Positions 46,489-57,405 of a stretch of 64,000 bases of DNA are shown piece after piece; positions within the stretch are counted from its first letter, which is position 1, and every line of letters begins with the position of its first letter. Where the stretch lies: contig JAJEKV010000057.1 of NCBI GenBank assembly GCA_021234155.1, positions 8,460,108-8,524,107 on the forward strand, read 5' to 3'. This stretch comes from Isoetes taiwanensis (Eukaryota > Streptophyta > Lycopodiopsida > Isoetales > Isoetaceae). A program made the translations under genes and the position numbers. The notes beneath the pieces are model-generated. The model made no database searches, was not told the DNA's origin, and saw only the letters and a list, made by a program, of their open reading frames with translations.

Positions 46489-47308
46489 CTCCAACTTGAT
46501 CAAACTTCATAAGGTTATGCCATGCTTCATGTTGACCAACCTTGAACGTATTTAGACATATATTCATAGAGGAGTCATGCTTTGCTCGATCAAACCTTAG
46601 AGGGGTTATCCTTGCTTGATGAAATTTTAGTTGTAGCACAACTTTACAGTTACGTCGATCTGCAATAAGACCTTAAATCTATTTAGACATAAATCTATAG
46701 AGGGATTATGCCTTGCTCGATCAAACCTCAATCATACTTAAAAATAAATTATAGAGGGTTTACAGCTTAATCAATCAAACGTTAGAGCGTTATCATTGCT
46801 CGATCAAACTATAGTTTTGGTACAACTTCACAGTTATGTCCTTCGGCGAGTTCATGAAGTGTCAGCACGCTCATAAAACAAACCGACCAAGATGGGATTC
46901 GAACCCATAATCTCCCGCTCCGGAGGCGAGCGCCTTGTCCATTAGGCGACATGGTCATTGCTATATTTGATTTTCACCTGAGACACTAGGATGGTTTGTG
47001 TTTTTCTTTTAAGTAAGAAACAAGGTAGGCAACCATCTAAACCTGACTCAAAAAGGATTTTTTTTTTTATCAACCTTACAACTAGCCGTATATAAGAACA
47101 ATCCCACAAAATTCATACATCTGCTAAATCTATCCCTATGGCGTATTCTATAGAAAACCATAAACTAACTTATAATGGATTTGGGACCAAAAGAATCTAA
47201 GGACACAAGATTTATAGCTCATTTATATGCCTACTACAGATTGCAGTGTTGTGCCTAATGAAACCTTTGTTTTTGTTCAAAATAATCCAACAGAAATTTG
47301 GCTTACTT
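46489..47308. repeat. tRNA-satellite array segment
   Basis: Clean unit from CTCCAACTTGATCAAAC to AATTTGGC, including the tRNA-Arg(CCG) copy at 46885. Part of the 1.61-kb duplication. Confidence 0.9.
46885..46956 (-). tRNA. tRNA-Arg(CCG), copy 12
   Basis: The 72-base minus-strand sequence folds as a full cloverleaf. The acceptor GACCATG pairs with CTTGGTC with one U-U mismatch. The D-stem is GCCT/AGGC. The anticodon stem CTCGC/GCGGG carries the loop CTCCGGA (anticodon CCG at loop positions 3-5). The variable region is 5 bases and the T-arm is ATGGG-TTCGAAT-CCCAT. The B box GGTTCGAATCC is perfect; the A box has one change (TCGCCTAATGG). Upstream lie CAA at -4 and a TATA-like AAATATAG, and TTTGTTTTATG follows as a Pol III stop. 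It may be active or a recent pseudogene. Confidence 0.7.
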
Positions 47309-48100
47309 CACATAAAACCTGAGAACTTATACTAAAATTTGCAACTTACCACACAAATTGGGCATGCAAGATCCATCTTGAATGACATATAATCTTGCAT
47401 AGTACAACAAATAGTAGGTTTACCATCTTCAAATTTCCAATAACAGTTTGTAAATCCCTCTAGTCGAGATGGGTTAAGCCGCCGAAGTGGATAACGTGGA
47501 TTCACGTAAATGCATCAGACTTCTTCATAAACATGGCAACATGCTGGCAAAGACTGTGCAGGCAAACCACATTAGATCCCAAGGATTAATAAAACGATCA
47601 TTCAACTCCCCCTTTTCCATGGCAAAGACTGTGAGCGATTGCATGGCTTGGCACAACTTGTAAAAACCATTTTCATCTCTCCAAAATCAAGTCTTAGTTC
47701 AAGCAAGTACTTGGCTTATGACAAGATTTCTGAGATTAAGCAGCAAAACCTTCAATCTGAACAACTTATACAGACCATATGAGCTTGAAATGTTCTTGTC
47801 ATGATGCCATGGATGCACATGGACATTCTAATGTCCTATTCCTGCAAAATTGAAACATGTTCAATGCTTAAATATTTACCTTAGACTCCATTTACCAGTC
47901 TCAAATGACAAAACACAAAAGCTTATAAAGCCAACAATAATGGGCATGGCCAACGAAGATATTAGATCCATATTCAAATCTCAAAACAAAACTGCAATTG
48001 CCCTGAGATCCGTGCAAAATAAGCAGATTGCTTAACCTAGAATAGAGACATGGAAAGCATACGGATTATAGATAAACCAAGTTGAATTGTAGCAAAACAA

Positions 48101-48640
48101 CTCCAACTTGATCAAACTTCATAAGGTTATGCCATGCTTCATGTTGACCAACCTTGAACGTATTTAGACATATATTCATATAGGAGTCATGCTTTGCGCG
48201 ATCAAACCTTAGAGGGGTTATCCTTGCTTGATGAAACTTTAGTTGTAGCACAACTTTACAATTACGTCGATCTGCAATAAGACCTTAATTCTATTTAGAC
48301 ATAAATCTATAGAGGGATTATGCCTTGCTCGATCAAACCTCAATCATACTTAAAAATAAATTATAGGGTTTACAGCTTAATCAATCAAACCTTAGAGCGT
48401 TATCATTGCTCGATCAAACTATAGTTGTGGTACAACTTCACAGTTATGTCCTTCGGCGAGTTCACGAAGTGTCAGCACGCTCATAAAACAAACCGACCAA
48501 GATGGGGTTCGAACCCATAATCTCCCATTCCGGAGGCGAGCGCCTTGTCCATTAGGCCACATGGTCATTGCTATATTTGGATTTTCACCTGAGACACTAG
48601 GATGGTTTGTGTTTTTCAAGGAACAAGTATGGTAGGCAAC
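48101..48640. repeat. tRNA-satellite array segment
   Basis: Array sequence of the second duplication copy, ending in AGTATGGTAGGCAAC, which is the left target duplication of the LINE. About 9 bases (TTTTAAGTA) before it are lost relative to other units. Confidence 0.9.
48495..48566 (-). tRNA. tRNA-Arg(CCG), copy 13
   Basis: 72-base cloverleaf on the minus strand with anticodon CCG, D-stem GCCT/AGGC, T-arm ATGGG-TTCGAAC-CCCAT and the same flanking CAA and T-run signals as copy 12. The anticodon stem is weakened (CTCGC against ATGGG: a G-U and a C-A). The A box TGGCCTAATGG is intact. More likely a mildly decayed copy. Confidence 0.6.
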
Positions 48641-51600
48641 TTTACTAGACACTTTGTATCAGGACCTGCTCCATTCTCGACAGGGACGTCTTCCAGGTGT
48701 TCATGATCGTGATATTTTGGCACAGATCCAAGCATTGGAGGAGGAGCAAATTCAGCAAGCAAAGATGAAGGCAGGTCTGCAGTGGTTTCGTGATGGAGAC
48801 CGTTGTACGGGCTTCTTTTTCGCGGTGACTAAGAGGCGCCGCGATGACATCAACCGAGCCGACCGAACTCGGCGCAAAGATCGAGATAACCACTTCCAGA
48901 CATTTTTTGCTGAGAAACACCCTTTCAATCAGAAATGCAAGATGTTGTTTTATCTAGGATTTCCCCCATCATCTCTGGTGAGCAACGCGAGTCAATAGAG
49001 GCGGCTATGACAGCTGATGATTTAGGTTCGGCAGTCTTTGTACTGAAAAGAGGCAAATGCCCAGGTTTGGATGGTTTGCCAATTGAGTTCTTCCAGGAGT
49101 ATTGGGAATGGCTGGAGCCACCGCGGTATGATGCTTTTCTCGTGACTTTCGGGCGTCCAACGCTTTGGATAGAATTCTAAACACAGGTGCCATCTCACTC
49201 ATCCCCAAGGTCAAGGATCCTCAGACTATTTCAGATTGGCGGCCCATTACCTTATTGTCGTCCGTATATAAGATCTTCGCCAAGGCTTTTGCAGAGCGGG
49301 TAAAGGACATCTTGGCAGAGTCCATCTCAACAACCCAGTCAGGTTTTCTTCCAAAACGGTGCATTTTGAATAATGTTGCTGCCGCTATTTAGGGAATTTA
49401 TTGGGCACGAGGGCAAACCTTCCGGGGTTGTATACCTTAAGCTTGATTTTGCAAAAGCTTATGTGTTGTCACTTGGGAATTCATGCGCCACAGATGCTCG
49501 ACCGAATTTGGGGAACAGATCACATCAGATATTATGAAGTTGCATATCTCCGCTCGGGCGACTGTCCTGTTCCATGGTGAGCCGTCACATGCCTTTTCAC
49601 TCGGTTGTGGTATTCGCCAGGGATGCCCTTTAGCACCATTGCTTTTCACAATTGTTGCAGAGGCTTTGTCACAGTTATTCATCATTGCAACGACAGAGGG
49701 ACTTCTCCATGGTCTTGCAATGGAGGACGGCACACAAGAGGTGTGCAATCAATATGCAGACGACACGTTCCTCTTCCTAATCGCTAATGATGAGAATCTT
49801 GCTGCTGTCAAAATGCATTTAGATACTTTTTCACTGGCTTTTGGTGTTCTTGTGGGGTGGCAGAAGTGTACAGCTCTGTGGACATTGGATAATCCCGGCC
49901 CCGCATGTGTTCACGATTATCCATGGAAATTACTTGGCGCATGGACAGCCATCAAGTTGTTGGGGATTCCAGTTGGCATCCGTGGTTACTATGGGGGCTG
50001 CATGGGAGGAGATCATTAGGGGTTTGAGAAGCACTTGTTCCGGGTGGTCCATCGCTAAGTTGTCTCTTATGGTCGACATTAAAGGCCAAGTCGGGCCCTT
50101 AGTAGTACCCATGTTTATATGGCATCCTTACTGCTAGCACCACAGATCAAAGTGCGTGAGCTCATTGCAATAGTTCGGAACTTTATTTGGGCAGGTACTA
50201 AGGAAGGTGATGTGGTTAAGGTGGCTTGATCGAAGTGCATCCTTCCAAAATGGGCAGGTGGGCTGGGTATCAGATGGACTTCTTACTGCAGAGCAAAGTG
50301 CTTATTTCAAAGTTCATTTGGAGACTCCTGAATGGTGAGGATGACTCTCCTGGTTCACGCCTTCTTAGACAAGCTCTTGGTCACTGTATCCCTCTAGGCA
50401 AGAAGGCTGTCAAGCCAGTCCTACCTTGGGCTTTATTTCAGACTCGCAGCCTTTTCCAAGTGCTTCTCCATTTTTTGCGTGGCTTATTGTCGCGATGGGA
50501 GGCAAATCCGACATCTTTTCCGCCATGCCCCTCTATCCACACCCTATTGAGACTCCATGGTGGTGTGCGCCTTAATCGCCTCCGACCCCTCAAGACCTCC
50601 ATTGGCAGCCCTCGGTTCATCCCCCTTACATAGAGATGATGGTTTCTTGCGTGTGTTGTCTCTATTCAAGCATGGTATGAGGAGGGCCGCCCACCGCCTT
50701 GGCCTGAATTTCGTGCAAAGTTCCCCTTCTCTCGTTGGGATACATCTCTATGGGAGAAGGTCGCAGAAAATTTGCCTCTTATAGTGCAAGTTGGTGTTCT
50801 TTGAAAGGGTGCCATGGGACTGTCATGAAAGTATTCACAAAGGCAAGCAATTTGTCGATCGTAAGATATCGCCTTCTTTTAGCACCACAACCCCTCCGGT
50901 TGCGGCCGATGGGTGGCACCTACATGTTCCATAGCCCACTTTTGTGTCGCATATACATGGCGATGGCTTTGGGATAGGTTGCTCCACCCTAAAGTCTCTC
51001 AGACTTGTGGTGGCGGGTTATCCTGTGTGCTCGGCGGGTTAATGCCTTCGACATCGCTATGATCCTCGTGATATCCGGGCAGTGATGCCGCCTCGCTCTT
51101 CTGGACGTTGAGACTCTTGAGCATTGTCTCTTTGATTGTCCCGAGGTTCAACCCGGCGTGGTCCTCGCTACAAGGTTTGTTTAACGGTACATTGATCCGC
51201 CGATGCATCCTTTTGGCGCCCTATCCCAACGCATGGCCTCCAAATAAACAAAGGGCATTTCATCTTGGTTCCGGTTGGCTCCTATGGTCGATATGGGAGC
51301 GTCGCAGACACCACATCCTATATTATAAAATTATGATGTATGTCTGTCTTGAGTCTCGCCCTAAAATTGGATGGCTTAGATTGAAGCCCTAAATCGGGTG
51401 GTCATGGAAGAGGGAAAATTGGTTCTCTCCGTGATCGAGGAGTGGAGAAGGTAGCGAGTGGAGAAGGCAGCGATTGCCGGACCTACTTGCCTTACCATCA
51501 ATTGCTACGCTCTTTGAAATTCTTTTAGCACAAAACAAAGCAGGGGATTGCAGCAAAAGCAGGTCGTGGATGAGCCCCTTTAACATAGTCATTCAACCGC

Positions 51601-51644
51601 CCTAAAATCGCATTCAGATCTTTCTACCCATCGAAGCTAAGAGA

Positions 51645-51815
51645 ATGTGTCGGACGATCATCTTTGCCGTGGTTGGAGCAGGATGGTGCCGGCCTACTTT
51701 GAATGCCTTTGCTGCAGCTCTGTTCGATAATGCTTCCGCCCAAAAAGGTAGACGTCGGGGGAATGACCTGCAACTAAGCTTGCATTTTGGCATCAGCGGA
51801 TTCATCTACAAGTAG
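51645..51815 (+). pseudogene. Possible captured exon, 56 codons
   Basis: An open frame from ATG at 51645 encodes TIIFAVVGAGWCRPTLNAFA, then ALFDNASAQK. GGTAGAC after the AAAAA at about 51750 is a possible splice donor. The phrase CTTGCATTTTG is repeated three times just downstream (51780-51900). No family recognised. Confidence 0.3.
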
Positions 51816-52863
51816 CTTGCATTTTGACATGAAAAGGAATCTTTATGGCCAGTTCAAGGTGTGTGCCATCAATCTCTTTGTTTGGAGGCTTGCATTTTGG
51901 ATGCGGGGATCTTAAAAGCCTAGAACATTTTGCTTTCATCCTAGACATGTAACAACAAAGCAGCCTTTGGCATAAATACAGTTTGTTTTCATTTTTGTTC
52001 CATGCAAATTTGCATCTTTTGGGGGCTTTTGCAGCTGGAAAGTAAGAGCATCGTTATGGGAAGAACACTCCTGCTTGCAACTATCCATCATTTGCAGAGG
52101 TAAGTTTTGGCATTTGCAGACGTCTGTTGGTACATCCTTATATTCAAAAAAAGTGGTCCAATAAACTGTATTTCATTTATGCTTTGTGGCAGAGGCCAAA
52201 GTTTGCAGAATGATGGTGTAAAGAGCAAGATTCGAAAAGGAGATGCTTAAAATCTAGGAAGGTTACCACAATCTTGAAGCCTCAAAATGGTAGGATATAA
52301 ATTTTGTAGTAGCATAGATAGAAAAAGCAACTCTGCTAACCTTGAAGGAATTGTTATCAGATGTGATGAAGTTTCTACTGTTGACAGCATGCCCGTATGA
52401 TCAGTTTATGCTATTTTTACTTTTTTTTTCAGCCTTTGTTTATGTTTAAAATTCCATCTGCTTATTGTAGCTCCTTGCTCAGGTGGTAGCCAAGCTGCGA
52501 ATGCCTTTTTCTTTTTCGAATATGGTTGCTGGCATATAGCCTGGCCTACTGTAAGTCTTAAGCTTGAAGATGAACGTTTAAAAGATCCTTCTGCATTCAT
52601 CTACCATATTTCTGATATTCTTCCATATATGCTTGACCATGTAAATTACTTACAGTGGGCATGGAGCAATTCAAAGCTGATGAGGGTGGTAAAAGAACAT
52701 CGTCAAGATCTTGGATAGTGTGACCAAGTTGTATTCATAAGATTGGAATTTCAAGGGTCTTTCAACTCTGTAGATGCCAGTAGGTAGTGAAACATTCTCA
52801 TCATTATTGTTTAAAGATTGACCATACATGTACAGTGTGCCAATAATATTCCTTTTTTTGAAT

Positions 52864-53160
52864 AGGCCAATAACATTTTTGTAATTCTCAGACTTGACAA
52901 TATGCTGAATATGAGAGGCATCATGATCTGGGCCAAGCTTTTGTAGTAGGGCATAAATAAAAGTCAAATTGAATTTTCAACAGAGTAGTGGCAGTTTTGA
53001 AGTATATTGATGGCGATGAGACATGTTCTGCATTGTATTTTATTTGTTAGTAGGCCAATAACATTTTCGTAATTCTGAGACTTGACAATTTTCGTAAGTA
53101 AGACGTAGATAAAAGTCAAATTGAATTCTCAACAGAATAATAGCAGTTTTGAAGTTATAT
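52864..53160. repeat. 188-bp-offset direct repeat
   Basis: AGGCCAATAACATTTT at 52864 recurs at 53052. Both are followed by GACTTGACAAT and AAAAGTCAAATTGAATT. The second copy lacks about 40 bp. A smaller repeat (GATACA(T/C)GTA(A/G)AAAGA(T/C)GTGGAT) follows at about 53360-53410. Confidence 0.75.
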
Positions 53161-53794
53161 TTTTTTTCTCAATCATCTCTTAGTTTGTTCTCTTTTCTTC
53201 TTCTAACACAATCTCTTGGTAGATTCTTGGTATGACATTCGATGTTGCTTGCCATAGACAAAAGCTTCAGTGCCTATACAAAGCATATCTCTCTACATTG
53301 TTAAGCATTCCTTTAGTTGGTATAATTAATATACTCTTTGAAAAGAGCGAGTTTTCGAGTGATACATGTAAAAAGATGTGGATTTGATACACGTAGAAAG
53401 ACGTGGATGCAACAAACAAGGGTATATAATTAAATTATTTTTGTTCTATGAAGCATTTGTATTAAATCATCTAGGAGAAAATATAAAGACTATTCTTAGA
53501 TTCAATCAACATGATTAGAGTTTTCCCTATCTTATCATTCTATTTATTGTAAAAAGTAGCACTCAATGATGATTTAGCTCATGTACAATGGAATCCTTAG
53601 ATTGTTCTAGGTTTCTACAATACTACAAACTTATGAGTGACAATATTGCTCATTCATTTACAATGTCTAAATACGAAACAAGTTTGATATACGGTTCTCA
53701 AATTTGCAAGTATATAACACATTACTACAAAAAACCTTACCCCAACAACACTCATGAACAAATACTCTTTGTGTACAAATATGAAATACATGGA

Positions 53795-53823
53795 GTGCCC
53801 ACCGAAGGTGGGCACTTTACTAG
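53795..53823 (+). other. Helitron 3' terminal hairpin and CTAG
   Basis: 9-bp stem GTGCCCACC/GGTGGGCAC with a GAA loop; CTAG at 53820-53823. Confidence 0.9.
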
Positions 53824-54116
53824 TCTTTCAGGGCATTTATTCATCTGCACACAGTGTTATTACAGTGGCCCAGAAAAAGATATTGACAGCCTGCGAGTGT
53901 TCCTCCCTTGACTCAGAACTGGTGGAACGCATCAAACTTCAGTATCTTCGAATTGATTCTTATCATTAGTCTCCTATTCTGGAGTAAGTACATTGTGCTC
54001 CAGGCTCGTGCTCCTGTGGCATCTTTGTGTGCTTACACAGTTAGATGAGACATGTAAATTTTGTATTTTTTCTCTGATTAATAAACTTTTTGGCTTTCGT
54101 CCTTCAAAAAAAAAAA

Positions 54117-55162
54117 GAATGGTAGGCAACCATCTAAACCTGACTCCAAAAGGATTTTATTTTTATCAACCTTACAACTAGTCGTATATAAGAACAATCC
54201 CACAAAATTCATACATCTGCGAAATCTATCCTTATGGCGTATTCTATAGAAAACCATAAACTAACTTGTAATGGATTTGGGACCAAAAGAATCTAAGGAC
54301 ACAAGATTTATAGCTCATTTATATGCCTAATACAGATTCCAGTATTGCGCCTAATGAAACCTTTGTTTTTGTTCAATATAATCCAACAGTAATTTGGCGT
54401 ATTTCGCAAAAAAGAGAAAAGAAAAAGAAAAAGAGAGTAATTTTTGCGTAATTTGGCAGGTTCACATGTTATGAATCACTCGTACTTCTTGGTCAATATA
54501 ATAGAGATATGTATGCCTTATATTATATTTTAGAACCAAGTAAGCAACATGTAAAAAATCAACTAATGCTCCAACTTGATGAAACTTCATAAGGTTATGC
54601 CATGCTTCATGTTGACCAACCTTGAACGTATTTAGACATATATTCATAGAGGAGTCATGCTTTGCTCGATCAAACCTTAGAGGGGCTATCCTTGCAGTTG
54701 TAGCACAACTTTACAGTTGCGTCGATCTGCAATAAGACCTTAATTCTATTTAGACATAAATCTATAGAGGGATTATGCCTTGCTCGATCAAACCTCAATC
54801 ATACTTAAAAATAAATTATAGAGGGTTTACAGCTTAATCAATCAAACCTTAGAGCGTTATCATTGCTCGATCAAACTATAGTTGTGGTACAACTTCACAG
54901 TTATGTCCTTCGGCGAGTTCATGAAGTGTCAGCACGCTCATAAAACAAACCGACCAAGACGGGATTCGAACCCATAATCTCTCGCTCCGGAGGCGAGCAC
55001 CTTGTCCATTAGGTCACATGGTCATATTTGGATTTTCACCTGAGACACTAGGATGGTTTGTGTTTTTCTTTTAAGTAAGAAACAAGAATGGTAGGCAACC
55101 GACTCAAAAAGGATTTTTTTTTATCAACCTTACAACTAGCCGTATATAAGAATATAATAGAA
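54117..55162. repeat. tRNA-satellite array segment
   Basis: Clean unit after the LINE, with the best-folding tRNA copy (54952). The array stops at CGTATATAAGAA (about 55152) and a few AT-rich bases precede the Helitron start at 55163. Array sequence resumes at about 62099 as AAGAACAATCCC. Confidence 0.9.
54952..55023 (-). tRNA. tRNA-Arg(CCG), copy 14, with paired stem changes
   Basis: 72-base cloverleaf on the minus strand with anticodon CCG. The anticodon stem CTCGC/GCGAG is fully Watson-Crick. The D-stem is ACCT/AGGT, where other copies have GCCT/AGGC, so both partners changed and pairing is kept. The T-arm is ATGGG-TTCGAAT-CCCGT. The acceptor GACCATG/CTTGGTC has one U-U mismatch. The B box is intact, the A box reads TGACCTAATGG, and the CAA and T-run signals are partly kept. 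Confidence 0.7.
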
Positions 55163-55838
55163 TCTTATATTATAAATTTATAGTGTAAGTGTTGGATCCA
55201 GCCCTAAATCCAAAGGCTGAGATTTAGGGTTAGGGTTGAGATTTAATGGTTGAGATTTGGACACCTAGGAACCCAAAAATAAACAAAAAGTCGTGAGGTT
55301 TTATTTTAGGAACCCAAAAATAAAAAAAAAAGGTCGTGAGGTTTTTTTTTGCTATGGCGGCTAGCTACTTTGCTTCAGAGTTTCCATTCTCAGATATCCG
55401 ACTCAAATCCCGAATCTCGGGTTATGGAGAAGCAAAGAGCTATGGCGGTTAGCATGTAGCCTACTTCGCTTGGTGATGTAGCCGGGTGCTGGTAAGACTT
55501 CAAGAGCTTTAGGGTTAGTAAACAGGGCCCTGTTTATGGTTCATCGTTTAAGTGCTCAAAAAAGAATATGAATCCGGTGGCCGCGATCTCCGCTAAGGCG
55601 ACCACAAAACCTTTTGCTCCTCCATTACTCTATGCATAAACAGGGAATATGGATCCAGTGGTCGCATCTCCGGCTATGGCGAAAGTATGACATTTTTTCT
55701 CTTTGTTTTTGTCTCGTTCAGCCTATTTACGGGTTTTGTGTTCTATTATAACTTTGTGTTTTCTGTTGTTTCACAACAAACCGAGAATCTTACCTCAAAT
55801 AACCCATATAGGGCCATAAATATTGCTGCATCAATTCG

Positions 55839-56910
55839 ATGGATACCCTGGGAAAGTCAGAGTGTATATTTCGTTCTTTGGTGATTAAGGATGAAGAATA
55901 TGATTTGGAAGCTGCCGGAGTTGAGGATGAAGGGGGCTTGAACAGAGCACAGGGGCATTATTTTCCTTTATCATTCAAATCCAAGGCCTTCCATCCCGAT
56001 ATTGCCAGAGGTACGTTTTCTTTTTTTCAAAAGTATCCACATTGACAGGAAAAGTAGGTATGCTGGCAAATGGCTGTGATGTGAAAGCACTATGTGAGTG
56101 GTAATGTCCAATGCTATGTCCAGATTTATATTGTTTGCATTATTTCGAATTACACACGTGAGTTTGCATTACATAATTCCTTTTAACATGAACTTTTGTT
56201 TCATAGGCTGGCATTGAAACTGCAAAACTTTTCGTGGAGGATGGTGAAACAAGATGTGTCTCGCTTCTCTCTCGCCTTTGCATATCAAGATGGTGAATGG
56301 TCGCGATGTTTCCCACCTAAATCATTTGTTAAAACATTAAATTTGCTGTTCTTGATTTTATTTGCGTGATTCATAGTTCATGCAAGCACAATTAATCAAT
56401 GCATGCTCTCACTTCCAGTCCTTGCGACTATTCCACAAACATATATTGTTAGTTTTCATAACAGTGAATATTGTATAAGGACCTGTACAAACCAAAATCA
56501 TGATCAATTGCATTTCATTGAGTCAGCTTATATGAAGATTGTCGTAGATTTATTCTAAAACAGTGAAAAGAAGATTCCTTTTCTGATCCCATATGTGTTC
56601 AGGTAGTATATACTGTTCAGGTGTATGAAGACAAAATGATAATTTTGTCTGACATTTTTGTGTTCATCTTGGAAAAAAGGCACAAAAGAAGAAAGGGTGT
56701 TCGATGGCAATGCAATAATATCTTCCAGCGAACATGAAACCAGTTCAGGAAATGTAAGATCTTTTGATGGCGAAAGTATTTTACAACTTGCTTCAGGTGC
56801 CTTCTCCTTATTGCTGATTTAGATATTTTGATTTATGCGTGTCCGGATTTATACTTGAAATTAATTAACTTGCAGGTTTGTTCTCAAGAATACAAAAAGG
56901 AAGCTACAAT
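55839..56910 (+). pseudogene. Captured host-gene exons in matching phase
   Basis: Exon-like 55839-56010 begins ATGGATACC (MDTLGKSECIF...FKSKAFHPDIAR) and ends at the donor GTACGT in phase 1. 56680-56753 follows AAAAAAG and precedes GTAAGA; read in phase 1 it gives TKEERVFDGNAIISSSEHE and onward. 56876-56910 follows CTTGCAG and precedes GTAAGG (VCSQEYKKEAT), in the matching phase 0. A further piece at 56207 after TTTCATAG (AGIETAKLFVEDGE) fits only with a frame change. The matching phases argue for real exons of one parent gene. I cannot identify it. Confidence 0.5.
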
Positions 56911-57164
56911 GTAAGGAAATGCTTGAGAAACGGAGATGCACATTAATTCCTAGAAATGTTACAAAATGTATGTTATTAGGTGGGCCAACTAAACCAGCGA
57001 TCTCTAGGTGCATTTGATCAATGAACCCCGGCAACAATTCCTCACACCCCGCCAAAAATGCTTCATACATTCTTCTTGAGTATTGGCTAGAGGCGTTAGG
57101 GGCCAAGGCCCTCAACCCCACTAAACGTAAAATACTCAAGGACTCTCCAAACATAAAAGGCACT

Positions 57165-57345
57165 ATTTGAACAATAAAAGGACAAACTTTTTGCCTTTCC
57201 TCCCAAACGTAATAGGCACTATTAGACTTAAAAAAGGCAAAACACCTTTTACCTTTTCCTCTAAGCGTAGAAAGGCAAAACACCTTTTGTCTTTTCCATT
57301 TTCCCTTTTGCCTTTTGCCTTTTCCCCTTTGACAAGGCTTAAATA
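57165..57345. promoter_or_regulatory. AAGGCAAAACACCTTTT repeat block upstream of RepHel (copy B)
   Basis: AAAGGCAAAACACCTTTT occurs twice and related TTTGCCTTTT words several more times, 60-240 bp before the RepHel start. AAATATATTCATGGAGG lies between block and start. The equivalent block in Helitron A is at 1995-2350. The AAAAGG...CCTTTT arms make each unit partly palindromic. A regulatory role is inferred from position only. Confidence 0.4.
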
Positions 57346-57405
57346 TATTCATGGAGGTAGCAAGGACTCACAAATCTTCAACATCCTCCTCACATCTAAT
57401 TCATA

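Larger units (their letters stand above)
45695..48640. repeat. 1.61-kb tandem duplication covering Helitron remnant and array
   Basis: CACATAAAACC(C/T)GAGAACTT occurs at 45695 and 47309. Each copy holds about 790 bp of Helitron remnant followed by array sequence. A 61-codon open frame (starting MKHVQCLNIYLRLHL) is encoded identically at 46239-46424 and 47850-48035, offset 1611. The left copy joins the right at AATTTGGC|TTACTTCACATAAAACC. The right copy is cut by the LINE at 48641 and its array part resumes at 54117. An unequal exchange in the array explains this best. Confidence 0.85.
51316..53823 (+). mobile_element. 2.5-kb non-autonomous Helitron inside the LINE
   Basis: The element starts TCCTATATTATAAAATTATG after A (51315). 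It ends in the hairpin GTGCCCACC-GAA-GGTGGGCAC (53795-53815), then TTTACTAG, then T. Removing it joins CACCACA to TCTTTCAGG and restores the LINE reading frame, which proves both ends. The 5' end matches the insertion at 8125. The interior is AT-rich with no RepHel. Confidence 0.93.
48644..53969 (+). pseudogene. LINE ORF2 reverse transcriptase, frameshifted, interrupted
   Basis: The reading order is preserved across several frames. 48654-48998 is the pre-RT region (LQWFRDGDRCTGFFF). 48935-49180 carries KCPGLDGLPIEFFQ. 49165-49392 carries LIPKVKDPQTISDWRPITLL. Next come a motif A-like LKLDFAKAY at about 49437, GIRQGCPLAPLLF at about 49609, and the catalytic YADD at 49753-49764. At 51000-51315 there is a zf-RVT-like domain (ETLEHCLFDCPE) and WSIWERRRHH. 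The last 49 codons resume after the Helitron in phase (IFQGIYSSAHS, stop at about 53969). The polymerase would copy its RNA at a nicked target. At least five frameshifts or stops make it inactive as given. Confidence 0.85.
48641..54116 (+). mobile_element. 5'-truncated L1-type LINE, split by a Helitron
   Basis: The element lies between AGTATGGTAGGCAAC (48626-48640) and AGAATGGTAGGCAAC (54116-54130), a 15-bp target duplication with one mismatch that occurs once in other array units. It ends in AATAAAC and an 11-A tail (54106-54116). It begins inside ORF2, so ORF1 and the endonuclease are absent. A 2508-bp Helitron sits at 51316-53823. Net LINE length is about 2.97 kb. Confidence 0.92.

Noticed and set aside
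49437-49748. Antisense open frame over the LINE reverse transcriptase
   Set aside because: Shadow of the plus-strand RT frame, which carries the real motifs (GIRQGCP, YADD).
55225-55250. GATTTAGGGTTAGGG as interstitial telomere repeat
   Set aside because: Only about two plant telomere units, in a region where GATTTAGGG/GAGATTT words vary; too short to support.
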